Shown here: positions 9,062 through 16,725 of the stretch, one piece after another | Layout of the letters: each line of letters starts with the position of its first letter | How positions within the stretch are numbered: position 1 is the first letter of the stretch | Notes under the pieces: generated by a model | What the model saw: the letters and a program-made list of their open reading frames with translations, nothing else | The model's database searches: none | What the model was told of the DNA's origin: nothing | Source: Phycisphaeraceae bacterium | GTDB taxonomy: Bacteria > Planctomycetota > Phycisphaerae > Phycisphaerales > Phycisphaeraceae | Length of the DNA: 64,000 nt | Assembly (NCBI GenBank): GCA_029260595.1 | Contig: JAJDCY010000013.1 | Span: 62,001 to 126,000, forward strand | Direction: 5' to 3' | Translations under genes and position numbers: made by a program

Positions 9062-10174
9062 ATGAAATTCAGCCAACCATCAATCGCGGTCCGGTGGCTT
9101 GTAGTGGTCGTGCTGCTTGCGGCGACAGGCACGACCCAAGCCGAAACCGAATTTCCACGCGAGTGGTTCTGGGGCCGAAGCGACCAGCGAGCCAAACAGG
9201 ACGCCCTGGTCGGCAAGCGGGCACCGAACCTGCCGCTATCCGAATGGATGAACGAGAAGCTCGGGAGCAAACAGATCCGCGGCAAGATCCTGGTGATTGA
9301 CTTCTGGGCGACCTGGTGCGGGCCCTGCCTGCGGAGCATCCCGCACAACAACGAGCTCTACCACAAGTACAAAGAGCACGGGGTCGAGATGATCGGCGTC
9401 TGCGGATCGAAGTCCGGGCAGGAAAAAATGCCCGCGATCGTTAAGAAGTACGGGATCGAGTACCCCGTCGCGCGCGACGCGACGCAGGAGGGCGCGGCCG
9501 CGTGGCAGGTGATGTGGTGGCCGACTTACGCCGTCGTCGACCGCCGGGGCGACCTACGAGCGATCGGCCTCAAGCCCGAGTACGTCGAGGAAGTCGTCAA
9601 GTCCATCCTTGAGGAGCAGCCGTACCGCAGCGGCACCGTCAACGACGAGCAAGCCGTCGGCCCGGGCAGTTCCCATGCCGCTAGTTCCGTCCCAACCCAC
9701 TGGCTCGAAGGCTCGGCCGAAGACCGCCAACGCCTCGGTGCGCTGCAGGGAACCACATCACCGCCGCCGCTCGATGTCCGCGGCTGGATCAATAGCCGTG
9801 CGCTCAAGCTTGATGAGCTCGAGGGCAAGGTCGTGCTCCTGGACTTCTGGGCGACCTGGTGCCAACCGTGTATCAGAAATATCCCACACACCAACGAGCT
9901 AGTCGCCCGCTACAAAGACCAGGGCCTGGTCGTGATTGGTATCTGCGCGACCAAAGGCGGCGACCGCATGGCGAAGATCGTGAGCCAACACAAAATCAAC
10001 TACCCCGTCGCGATGGACTCGCAGGAACACACCGGCCGCAAGTACCAGGTCAATGGGTACCCGGATTACTACCTGATCGACCGCGCGGGGCGGCTCCGCG
10101 TGGCCGACCTGTCTAACGCGCACGTGGAAGAAGCGATCCAGGCACTGCTCGCCGAGCCCGCACCGAAACCGTAG
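9062..10174 (+). CDS. Exported protein with two tandem thioredoxin (TlpA-like) domains
   Basis: ATG at 9062 is chosen because it follows a GGGGG ribosome site and starts a signal peptide ending TTQA; an in-frame ATG at 9026 would bury this signal. The 370-residue product has two TlpA/ResA-type domains, each starting around a GKxLxxDFWATWC stretch. The first has WCGPC (Cys86, Cys89), the second WCQPC (Cys267, Cys270). They are joined by a linker of about 45 residues. TlpA-like proteins reduce disulfides in the periplasm, for example for cytochrome c maturation. Both active sites appear intact. The linked pair is unusual in size but the fold assignment is firm. Confidence 0.88.
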   Translation: MKFSQPSIAVRWLVVVVLLAATGTTQAETEFPREWFWGRSDQRAKQDALVGKRAPNLPLSEWMNEKLGSKQIRGKILVIDFWATWCGPCLRSIPHNNELYHKYKEHGVEMIGVCGSKSGQEKMPAIVKKYGIEYPVARDATQEGAAAWQVMWWPTYAVVDRRGDLRAIGLKPEYVEEVVKSILEEQPYRSGTVNDEQAVGPGSSHAASSVPTHWLEGSAEDRQRLGALQGTTSPPPLDVRGWINSRALKLDELEGKVVLLDFWATWCQPCIRNIPHTNELVARYKDQGLVVIGICATKGGDRMAKIVSQHKINYPVAMDSQEHTGRKYQVNGYPDYYLIDRAGRLRVADLSNAHVEEAIQALLAEPAPKP

Positions 10175-10214
10175 CGCCGGATCGATCGACCCGGGTCGTT
10201 AATCAGTTGCTCAG

Positions 10215-11120
10215 TTAATCGGTCAACACGTCTTCGACGATGTCCAACGGGGTGGCGTTGCCCGGCTTCGCTTTCGCGGCCTCGAACCCCTGCGCGATCC
10301 CGACACCCGCCGCACAACCAGCCACCGCGGCCGACGCGTAGTGGATCGGCAGCGCCAGCGCAAGCCCCGGCAGGTCACCGTTGAACCACGCCGCGAGCAC
10401 GTCCTCGCGCGTGTGGAAATTCATTAACACATACCCGTACGCCCCCAGCGCGATTACCGCCGGGCCGAGCAGTATCCCGACCGGGTTCGACTGCGGCAGG
10501 ATCAGGTGCGCCGCGAAGCCGCCGATCCCAAACGCCAGCAGCAACACCCCGATCACCTGACCGCTGTCCGTGCTCCGCATAAAGAAGTAGCTGATCACCC
10601 CGCCGAACCCCGCACAGATCGCCCCGGCCGCGAGCGCCTGCGCCTCCGGGAATCGGATCTGCGTGTCAATACCCAGGTGATCGCTAAACGCCAGCGCCGG
10701 CCAGCGCGAGCGCAGCGGTGACCGCAACCGTTGGATCACGACTAGCATCACCACGACGCCCGCCTGCCATACCAACGTCTCGATCATCAGTGACCCGTAG
10801 TCGCTGGGGATCGATGCCCCGACCATCCACCCGTCGATCGGCCCGCCCCCCACCGCCAATGCCGCAAGCGAAACTGTCACGGCGAACACACCGGCCAACG
10901 GATGCCCCGTCACGGATACCAGCATCCCTAGGGCCAGTGCCGGTATCCCCGCGATTACTACCGTGAGCACAGCCGCAAACATCCCGACCCGCGCTGTGGT
11001 CAGCGTCAGCCCCGACGCCCCGTCGGCCGCCTGCAGATACGGGCGGGCGAACGTCCAGCAGATCGCACCGACCACGATCGCGGCCGCAATGGTCAGTCGT
11101 TGTCGCATTTTTGGCATCAT
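10215..11120 (-). CDS. Integral membrane protein of unknown function
   Basis: A 301-residue protein with seven or eight hydrophobic segments, including LTIAAAIVVGAICWTFA, MFAAVLTVVIAGIPALALGML and ALPIHYASAAVAGCAAGVG. A GAGGGA site precedes the start ATG. The N-terminal methionines are at 11120 and the next codon; either could be used. It ends 40 bp from the convergent double-thioredoxin gene. I recognise no characterised family. Confidence 0.6.
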   Translation of the reverse strand: MMPKMRQRLTIAAAIVVGAICWTFARPYLQAADGASGLTLTTARVGMFAAVLTVVIAGIPALALGMLVSVTGHPLAGVFAVTVSLAALAVGGGPIDGWMVGASIPSDYGSLMIETLVWQAGVVVMLVVIQRLRSPLRSRWPALAFSDHLGIDTQIRFPEAQALAAGAICAGFGGVISYFFMRSTDSGQVIGVLLLAFGIGGFAAHLILPQSNPVGILLGPAVIALGAYGYVLMNFHTREDVLAAWFNGDLPGLALALPIHYASAAVAGCAAGVGIAQGFEAAKAKPGNATPLDIVEDVLTD

Positions 11121-11213
11121 CGCTGGCTTCCCTCGGCCGCGGTGTTGATCCCCGCTTGTGAATCGCCTGAACAGTGTATCGACCGACCCGAACTCATACC
11201 CTCCGACGACCGC

Positions 11214-12200
11214 CTACAACAACCCCAACAATCGCGGCGCCGCGTACGTTACGATCTGATCCGCCCCGGCCCGCTTGATCGCGTGCGTCACTTCCAGCAG
11301 CGCCGCGTCGAAATCAATCCACCCGCGCTCCGCGGCCGCGTGCAGCATCGCGTACTCCCCGCTGACATGGTACGCGGCGACCGGCACCGTCGCGGCGCCC
11401 TTCACGCCACGAAGCACATCCAGGTACCCCGCCGCGGGCTTGACCATCACCATGTCCGCGCCCTCGGCGATGTCCGCGCTGATCTCCGCGCGCCACTCGT
11501 CGCGCCGCCGGTGATCCATCTGGTATCCGCTGCGATCGCCCGACGCGATGCGACACCCCCCCGCTTCGCGAAACGGGCCGTAGAATGCCGACGCGTACTT
11601 GACCGCATACGACAAAATTGCCACGTCGCCGTGCCGCGCCCCATCGAGCGCCGCACGCACAGCCGCGACCTGCCCGTCCATCATCCCCGACGGCGCGATC
11701 ACATCGGCACCGCGATCGGCCTGCACCTTCGCGGTAATCGCCAAACGCTCGAGTGTCCGGTCATTGTCCACCGTCGCCGAATCACCACCCAGCACGCCGC
11801 AATGCCCGTGATCGGTGTACTCGCAAAAGCACAGGTCCGCGTAGAGCAACACGTCAAGCCCCCCATCCCGCGCCGCCGCCATCGTCCGATTCACCGGCGC
11901 ATCAGGATCAGCGGCATACGACCCAATCGAATCCTTCTTATCCGCAACCGTGACACCAAACAGCATGAACTGCTTCAACCCGCTTGACGATAGGTCGTGC
12001 ATCGTCCGCAACGCCGACCGCACGCAAAGCTGCTCGACCCCCGGCAACGACGCCACGGGGACATCGTCCTCGGCGTCGCTGATAAACAGGGGCAGGATCA
12101 AATCACTCGGCGAAACCACCACGTCTGCCACCGCATCGCGGATCAACGCCGTCCGCCGCAGGCGACGGGGTCGAAAATGGGGGGTGATTGTCTTCGCCAC
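11214..12200 (-). CDS. hemB: Porphobilinogen synthase (delta-aminolevulinic acid dehydratase)
   Basis: Condenses two 5-aminolevulinate molecules into porphobilinogen in heme synthesis. From the GTG at 12200 it has 328 residues, close to the usual ~325; an upstream in-frame start at 12317 would add 39 residues of no family resemblance. Visible sites: the zinc-binding Cys-rich loop DLCFCEYTDHGHCG, the first active-site lysine in SYAVKYASAFYGPFR, and the Schiff-base lysine in MVMVKPAAGYLDV. All are intact. The Cys-rich loop points to a zinc-dependent enzyme. It diverges from the HlyD gene pair. Confidence 0.95.
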   Translation of the reverse strand: MAKTITPHFRPRRLRRTALIRDAVADVVVSPSDLILPLFISDAEDDVPVASLPGVEQLCVRSALRTMHDLSSSGLKQFMLFGVTVADKKDSIGSYAADPDAPVNRTMAAARDGGLDVLLYADLCFCEYTDHGHCGVLGGDSATVDNDRTLERLAITAKVQADRGADVIAPSGMMDGQVAAVRAALDGARHGDVAILSYAVKYASAFYGPFREAGGCRIASGDRSGYQMDHRRRDEWRAEISADIAEGADMVMVKPAAGYLDVLRGVKGAATVPVAAYHVSGEYAMLHAAAERGWIDFDAALLEVTHAIKRAGADQIVTYAAPRLLGLL

Positions 12201-12212
12201 GCGCGGTATAAT
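12184..12212 (+). promoter_or_regulatory. Possible promoter with perfect TATAAT, for HlyD operon
   Basis: A perfect -10 TATAAT lies at 12207-12212, 17 bp after a poor -35 (GTGATT, 12184-12189). It points at the HlyD operon and is about 95 bp upstream of its GTG. The hexamer overlaps the region just upstream of the hemB start, so the same DNA could serve both directions. Confidence 0.35.
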
Positions 12213-12230
12213 ACGTGGCGAGTAGATTTT

Positions 12231-12302
12231 ATGCGCATCGCCGACATCGCCGATGTTCCCTTGGGAACACAGCGCGATGCCGACTGGACGAGGGGCGCCT
12301 AA
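12231..12302 (+). CDS. Possible 23-codon leader ORF before HlyD gene
   Basis: ATG at 12231 reads MRIADIADVPLGTQRDADWT and stops with TAA at 12300-12302, immediately followed in the same frame by the GTG proposed as the start of the HlyD gene. There is no obvious ribosome site. It may be a translated leader that couples to the GTG, or chance. Confidence 0.25.
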   Translation: MRIADIADVPLGTQRDADWTRGA

Positions 12303-13262
12303 GTGGTGTGCGCACAAACAATCCCAACGAAAAAGGGCGTGCCGGTGGTATTTTGCAGAACCTTATTATCCCTGATCGTTTTCACCGCGGCGCTATCGCC
12401 CACCACCGCCGCGGCCGCCCAGGGTGACGCGCACATCGACGCCGTGACCCGCGCCCGCTACGACCTCAAGCTCGGCTTCACCGTCGGCGGCAAGATCGTC
12501 TCGATTCCCGTCAAGCCCGGCGACCTCGTAGAGCAAGGCCAGTTGCTCGCCGAACTCGAAAACGAAGAGGGCAAGTCGCTGGTCGAGCTCTACCAACTCC
12601 GCGCTTCGAGCAACCTGGCCACACGCTCAGCCGAAGCCCAACTCGAACTCGCACACGTCGAAGAAAAAGCGATCCGCACCGCCTATCAGAACGACGCAGC
12701 CAAACCGATTGAAGTCGAACGCGCCCGCCTCAACACGCGACTAGCCGAACTCGAACTATCCATGGCCAAGCAACGCGGCGCCGAGATGAACCACCAGCTC
12801 CACCAAGCCGAGGCCCGCCGCGACCAATACCTGCTTTACGCCCCCACGGCCGGCGTGGTCGACGCGGTCCCCGTCGCCGAAGGCGAACTCGTCGAAGCGC
12901 TCAAACCCATCCTCCAACTCGTCGTCGTCGACCCGCTTTGGGTCGAGGCAGCCGTCACGACCGGCGACACGCTGCAACTGCACCCCGGCGACCCGGCGTG
13001 GGTGCTGTCCAAACTCCCCGGCGCACGTCAACCAATCAAAGGCGTGATCATTCACACCGCGCAGGTCGCCGACGCCGCGAGCGACACCCGCCTGATCCGC
13101 ATCGAAGTCCCCAACGCCGAGGGCCTGCCCGCCGGCGGGCAGGTGCGTGTCTTCTTTAAGAACCCGTCCGCACTGACCGACGGCGGTGCGATTGACACAT
13201 CAGGCGATGCCGCCCCGCCCAACACCGCCATCGTCCGCGCCGCGAAAGGCAACCATCGATGA
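12303..13262 (+). CDS. Exported HlyD-family periplasmic adaptor
   Basis: About 319 residues. An N-terminal signal sequence (VVFCRTLLSLIVFTAALSPT, ending AAAA) is followed by a lipoyl/biotin-like hairpin domain (LKLGFTVGGKIVSIPVKPGDLVEQGQLLAELE), a helical coiled-coil segment (residues ~90-165) and a returning beta domain with a TAGVVDAVPVAEGE lipoyl half. This is the membrane-fusion protein layout of tripartite efflux systems. Both GTG at 12303 and GTG at 12339 are possible starts. It overlaps the next gene by 4 bp (ATGA). No ABC, RND or outer-membrane channel gene is next to it. Confidence 0.8.
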   Translation: MVCAQTIPTKKGVPVVFCRTLLSLIVFTAALSPTTAAAAQGDAHIDAVTRARYDLKLGFTVGGKIVSIPVKPGDLVEQGQLLAELENEEGKSLVELYQLRASSNLATRSAEAQLELAHVEEKAIRTAYQNDAAKPIEVERARLNTRLAELELSMAKQRGAEMNHQLHQAEARRDQYLLYAPTAGVVDAVPVAEGELVEALKPILQLVVVDPLWVEAAVTTGDTLQLHPGDPAWVLSKLPGARQPIKGVIIHTAQVADAASDTRLIRIEVPNAEGLPAGGQVRVFFKNPSALTDGGAIDTSGDAAPPNTAIVRAAKGNHR

Positions 13263-15157
13263 CCACCTCGCCCTCGACAACCGACCGCGGAACGAGCGGC
13301 TGGGGCGTGATCGTTGACCGCATCACCACGGCCAACACGCGGCCGGAGTTCCTGGCCGCCATGCTCGACCTGCAGGGCAAGGTCGTCGCCGCGAAGTTCG
13401 GCGCGATGTGGACCGTCGCCGGCGACAACCTCGAGATGGCCGCCGCCTGGCCGCAGCAACTTAACCAGGCCCCCGCTGAAGACCCCATGGTCAAGATGCT
13501 CCAGCAGGCCGCTGCCATGGGAGCCAAACGCGGCTCCAGCCACGTTCTGCGGATCAAGACCGAGCAAACCGAGCAGGGCCACGCTCCCGGCGACCACGTG
13601 TTTATCACCGTCCTGCGATCCGGCGCCAAAGTTGATGCCGTCTGCACCGTCGTCGCCGACTGCCGCGACCCGCAGGTCATCGCCGTCACCGCGCCGATCC
13701 GCGAGATGGCATCCGGTCTGTACGGATCATTCCAGGCACGCGCCGACGCTGAGGGCTTCCGCCGCGACGCCCACCGCGTCCGCCGCACGATGGCATTGCT
13801 CGCCGTTGCCCAGGAAGCGCGCGGCTTCGGCGGCGCCTGCCTCAATCTCGTCAACGAACTAGCCACCCAATACAAATGCTCGCGCGTCAACCTCGGTTGG
13901 GTCAAAGGCCGCGGCATCCGCGTCGAAGCGATGAGCGACACCGACGAGGTCAAACGCCACAGCGAGCACGTCACCATCCTCGAAACCGCGATGGCCGAGT
14001 GCCTCGACCAGGAGCACGCCCTGGTCTATCCCCTGCCGTCCGACGCCGAGCCGATGCTCACCAACGCCGTCGTCCACGGGCACCGCCGCCTGACCGGCAA
14101 CCAGACCGGCCGACACGCCCTGTCGATCCCCCTGCGCAAAGGCGACGAGTTGATCGGAGTGGTCACGCTCGAGCGCAGCGGCGACAACGCCGAGGGGTTC
14201 GACAGCGAGACGATCCGCCAGCTCCAACTGATCTGCGATGCGCTCGGCCCGTTCCTCGCCGACCGCCGCGACGCCGACAACTACCTGTTCATGCACGCGT
14301 GGAACTCGATCAAGTGGGCGGCGACCTACGTCGTCGGGCCCAAACACGTCGGGTGGAAGCTCGCCGCGATCCTCGTGCTCTTCGCCTCGCTCTGGTTCGC
14401 GTTCGGCAGTTGGGACTACCGCGTCACCGCGGAGTTCGTCCTCGAAGCCCAGGCCAAACGCGTTATCCCCGTCCCCTACCAGGCACGGCTCGACGCTGTG
14501 GAGGTCGAGCCCGGATACCCCGTCAACGCCGGCGACACACTCGCCCGCCTCGACGACACCGAGTTCCGCCTGCAACTGAACGAAGCGCGCAGCCAACTCA
14601 AAGTCCAGAAACTCAACCGCGCCCAGGCCATGGCCGAAGGCAAACAGTCAGACGCCCAACAAGCCCTGGCCGAATCCGAGCAAACCCAGGCCCGCATCGA
14701 CCTGCTCGAATACCGCATCGCGGCCTCCGTCATCAAGTCTCCCGTCGACGGTGTCGTCCTCGCCGGTTACTGGCGCGACAAGATCGGCCGCGTCATGGAC
14801 CAGGGCGAAGAACTCTTCCAAGTCGCGCCCGTCAACGACCTGGTCGCGCTCGTCCGCGTCGACGAATCCGACATCAACGTCATCGTCGCCGACCCCCTGC
14901 CCGCCGGCGAGCTGGCCACCCGCAGCATGCCCTCGAACCACTTCACGTTCCAGGTCAACCGCATCATCCCGCTGGCCGAACCGATCGGCGGAGCCAACAC
15001 CTTCGAGCTGCGCTGCAGCCTGGACGAGGGCCAAGTCACCAACTGGCTCCGCCCCGGCATGCAAGGCCTGGCCAAAATCGACGCCGGCAACCGCCGAATC
15101 GCCTGGATCGCCACCCACCGCGTCATCGACACCCTACGCCTGTGGCTGTGGTGGTAG
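13259..15157 (+). CDS. GAF-domain / HlyD membrane fusion hybrid
   Basis: A 632-residue protein. Residues ~170-335 form a GAF-like domain (MALLAVAQEARGFGGACLN at its start, then LSIPLRKGDELIGVVTLER). One transmembrane segment follows at ~365-385 (LAAILVLFASLWFAFGSW). The C-terminal half is HlyD-like: lipoyl half IPVPYQARLDAVEVEPGYPV, a coiled-coil hairpin, and second half VIKSPVDGVVLAGY. The cytoplasmic GAF domain could sense a small molecule and signal to the periplasmic HlyD part. In related planctomycete clusters such a protein is usually accompanied by a site-2-type M50 peptidase; none is present here. Confidence 0.8.
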   Translation: MTTSPSTTDRGTSGWGVIVDRITTANTRPEFLAAMLDLQGKVVAAKFGAMWTVAGDNLEMAAAWPQQLNQAPAEDPMVKMLQQAAAMGAKRGSSHVLRIKTEQTEQGHAPGDHVFITVLRSGAKVDAVCTVVADCRDPQVIAVTAPIREMASGLYGSFQARADAEGFRRDAHRVRRTMALLAVAQEARGFGGACLNLVNELATQYKCSRVNLGWVKGRGIRVEAMSDTDEVKRHSEHVTILETAMAECLDQEHALVYPLPSDAEPMLTNAVVHGHRRLTGNQTGRHALSIPLRKGDELIGVVTLERSGDNAEGFDSETIRQLQLICDALGPFLADRRDADNYLFMHAWNSIKWAATYVVGPKHVGWKLAAILVLFASLWFAFGSWDYRVTAEFVLEAQAKRVIPVPYQARLDAVEVEPGYPVNAGDTLARLDDTEFRLQLNEARSQLKVQKLNRAQAMAEGKQSDAQQALAESEQTQARIDLLEYRIAASVIKSPVDGVVLAGYWRDKIGRVMDQGEELFQVAPVNDLVALVRVDESDINVIVADPLPAGELATRSMPSNHFTFQVNRIIPLAEPIGGANTFELRCSLDEGQVTNWLRPGMQGLAKIDAGNRRIAWIATHRVIDTLRLWLWW

Positions 15158-15236
15158 CGCCTGTCAGAACCCGCTCGTTACAGAATCATGTCCGTTGATG
15201 AGTGCTACGAAGCGATCGATGATTAGGAGGTCGTTT

Positions 15237-15521
15237 ATGAACTCGATGCGCGGTTATACCATCGACGACAATCTTAATGGTATCGGGGCTGTCGAAGTGA
15301 CGGTTGAATTCTTCGGCGGCGAGAAACGCTGGTGCTTCTTTATAACACCTGAATCGCTTCGAGCTGTCGGGGACTGGGTGCCCGGCACCGAGGTACGCCA
15401 CCATATCGGCGAACGTCACATGATCGTTCTAGAAAAGATTTCGGAGCCACTCATTGATATTGTGTTAAATGACCTCGATCGCCAAGGACTTCTCATGCGT
15501 CATACGGACGCAGTTGAGTAA
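15237..15521 (+). CDS. Small soluble protein of unknown function, 94 residues
   Basis: The ATG at 15237 is preceded by a perfect AGGAGG at 15225-15230 (6-nt spacing), strong support for translation. The product starts MNSMRGYTIDDNLNGIGAVE and contains VTVEFFGGEKRWCFFITPE. It has no membrane segment. Codon use is less GC-biased than in the neighbours, which hints at recent acquisition. I recognise no family. It follows the GAF-HlyD gene by 79 bp on the same strand and could belong to the same operon. Confidence 0.65.
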   Translation: MNSMRGYTIDDNLNGIGAVEVTVEFFGGEKRWCFFITPESLRAVGDWVPGTEVRHHIGERHMIVLEKISEPLIDIVLNDLDRQGLLMRHTDAVE

Positions 15522-15624
15522 GCCGGGTGGTACTGAAAAGTCCTCTTGTCAGTGTTCAAACATGCTCGGGTGCCACTGCTGGCTTGCCCAGCAGTGACTC
15601 AGCTATCTGCAACCAACACGCCCC

Positions 15625-16725
15625 CTACCGCGACGCAGTCGCGATCGCCGGCAACGCCAGATCATCCACCGAACCGCGAGCGAACTGCTCGTATGCCAGC
15701 CCCGCGATCATGGCGGCGTTGTCGACGCAGAAACGCATCGGCGGTAAGTGGACCGGAAGACCGCGTGTCTCGCCCGACTCCCGCACGCGCGTCCGCAACA
15801 GGCTGTTCGCCGTCACTCCGCCGCCGACAATCAGGCTGCGCGGCGGTGCGCCATCCAACGTTAGCCGATTGATCGCCCGTTCCAATTTGATCATCACCGC
15901 GTCGACCGCGGCCGCCTGAAACGATGCGGCGAAATCGGCGATCGCTTGTGGATCAAGGTCCGCGGCCGACCGTGGGAACTCGGCCTTGCCCTTGCGCGAC
16001 ACGGGCCGGCCACGCACCGCGTATAGCAATGCCGTCTTCAACCCGCTAAACGAAAAATCCAAACTCTCCTTGCCCAATAAGGATCGCGGCAAATCCACGG
16101 CTGTCGGATCGCCCTTGGCCGCCAACCGATCGAGGTTTGGCCCGCCGGGGTACTCCAGCCCGAGCACCACGGCGGCTTTGTCGTACGCCTCGCCGACGGC
16201 GTCATCGATTGTGCTGCCCAGGCGCTCGGCGTCGACCGGCGATCCGACTCGGTAAAGCGTCGTGTGCCCGCCCGAGACAACCAACCCCACGGCCGGGTAC
16301 TGCGGGGGATCGGGCATATTGCTTGCCTGCAAACTGTCATCACCACCGGGATCCACCCACAGCGCCGCCGCGTGCAGGTGCGCGAGAATATGATCCACCC
16401 CGATCAACGGCTTACCCAGCGACCACGCGATCGCCTTGGCCGCGCTCACCCCAACGATCAGCGACCCAATCAAGCCCGGCCGGTTCCCCACCGCGACCGC
16501 GTCGATCTGATCGAACCCGATCCCCGCCAGGCTCAACGCCTCCTCGACGACCGGCGTGATGCGCTCAAGGTGCGCCCGGCTGGCGATCTCCGGCACGACG
16601 CCCCCGTAGCGGCGATGCAGGTCGTGCTGCGTGGCCACAACATCCGACCGGACACGCCGCCCGTGTTCGACGACGGCCGCGGCGGTCTCATCACAACTGG
16701 TCTCGATCCCCAGGATCAGCGTCAC
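15625..16725 (-). CDS. tsaD: tRNA N6-adenosine threonylcarbamoyltransferase TsaD
   Basis: Transfers threonylcarbamoyl to A37 of ANN-decoding tRNAs. The 366-residue protein begins LILGIETSCDETAAAVV, carries the metal-binding HILAHLHAA motif and LVVSGGHTTLY, and later has FSFSGLKTALLYAV and GGGVTANSLLR. All are standard TsaD motifs and the length is close to the usual ~340. The start ATG overlaps the stop of the upstream S41 peptidase by 4 bp, so the two are co-translated. TsaB, TsaC and TsaE are not in the window. Confidence 0.96.
   Translation of the reverse strand: MTLILGIETSCDETAAAVVEHGRRVRSDVVATQHDLHRRYGGVVPEIASRAHLERITPVVEEALSLAGIGFDQIDAVAVGNRPGLIGSLIVGVSAAKAIAWSLGKPLIGVDHILAHLHAAALWVDPGGDDSLQASNMPDPPQYPAVGLVVSGGHTTLYRVGSPVDAERLGSTIDDAVGEAYDKAAVVLGLEYPGGPNLDRLAAKGDPTAVDLPRSLLGKESLDFSFSGLKTALLYAVRGRPVSRKGKAEFPRSAADLDPQAIADFAASFQAAAVDAVMIKLERAINRLTLDGAPPRSLIVGGGVTANSLLRTRVRESGETRGLPVHLPPMRFCVDNAAMIAGLAYEQFARGSVDDLALPAIATASR

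Noticed and set aside
10187-10198. CGACCCGGGTCG palindrome after the double-thioredoxin gene
   Set aside because: A 12-bp palindrome with no loop is expected by chance in such GC-rich DNA; no T tract follows.
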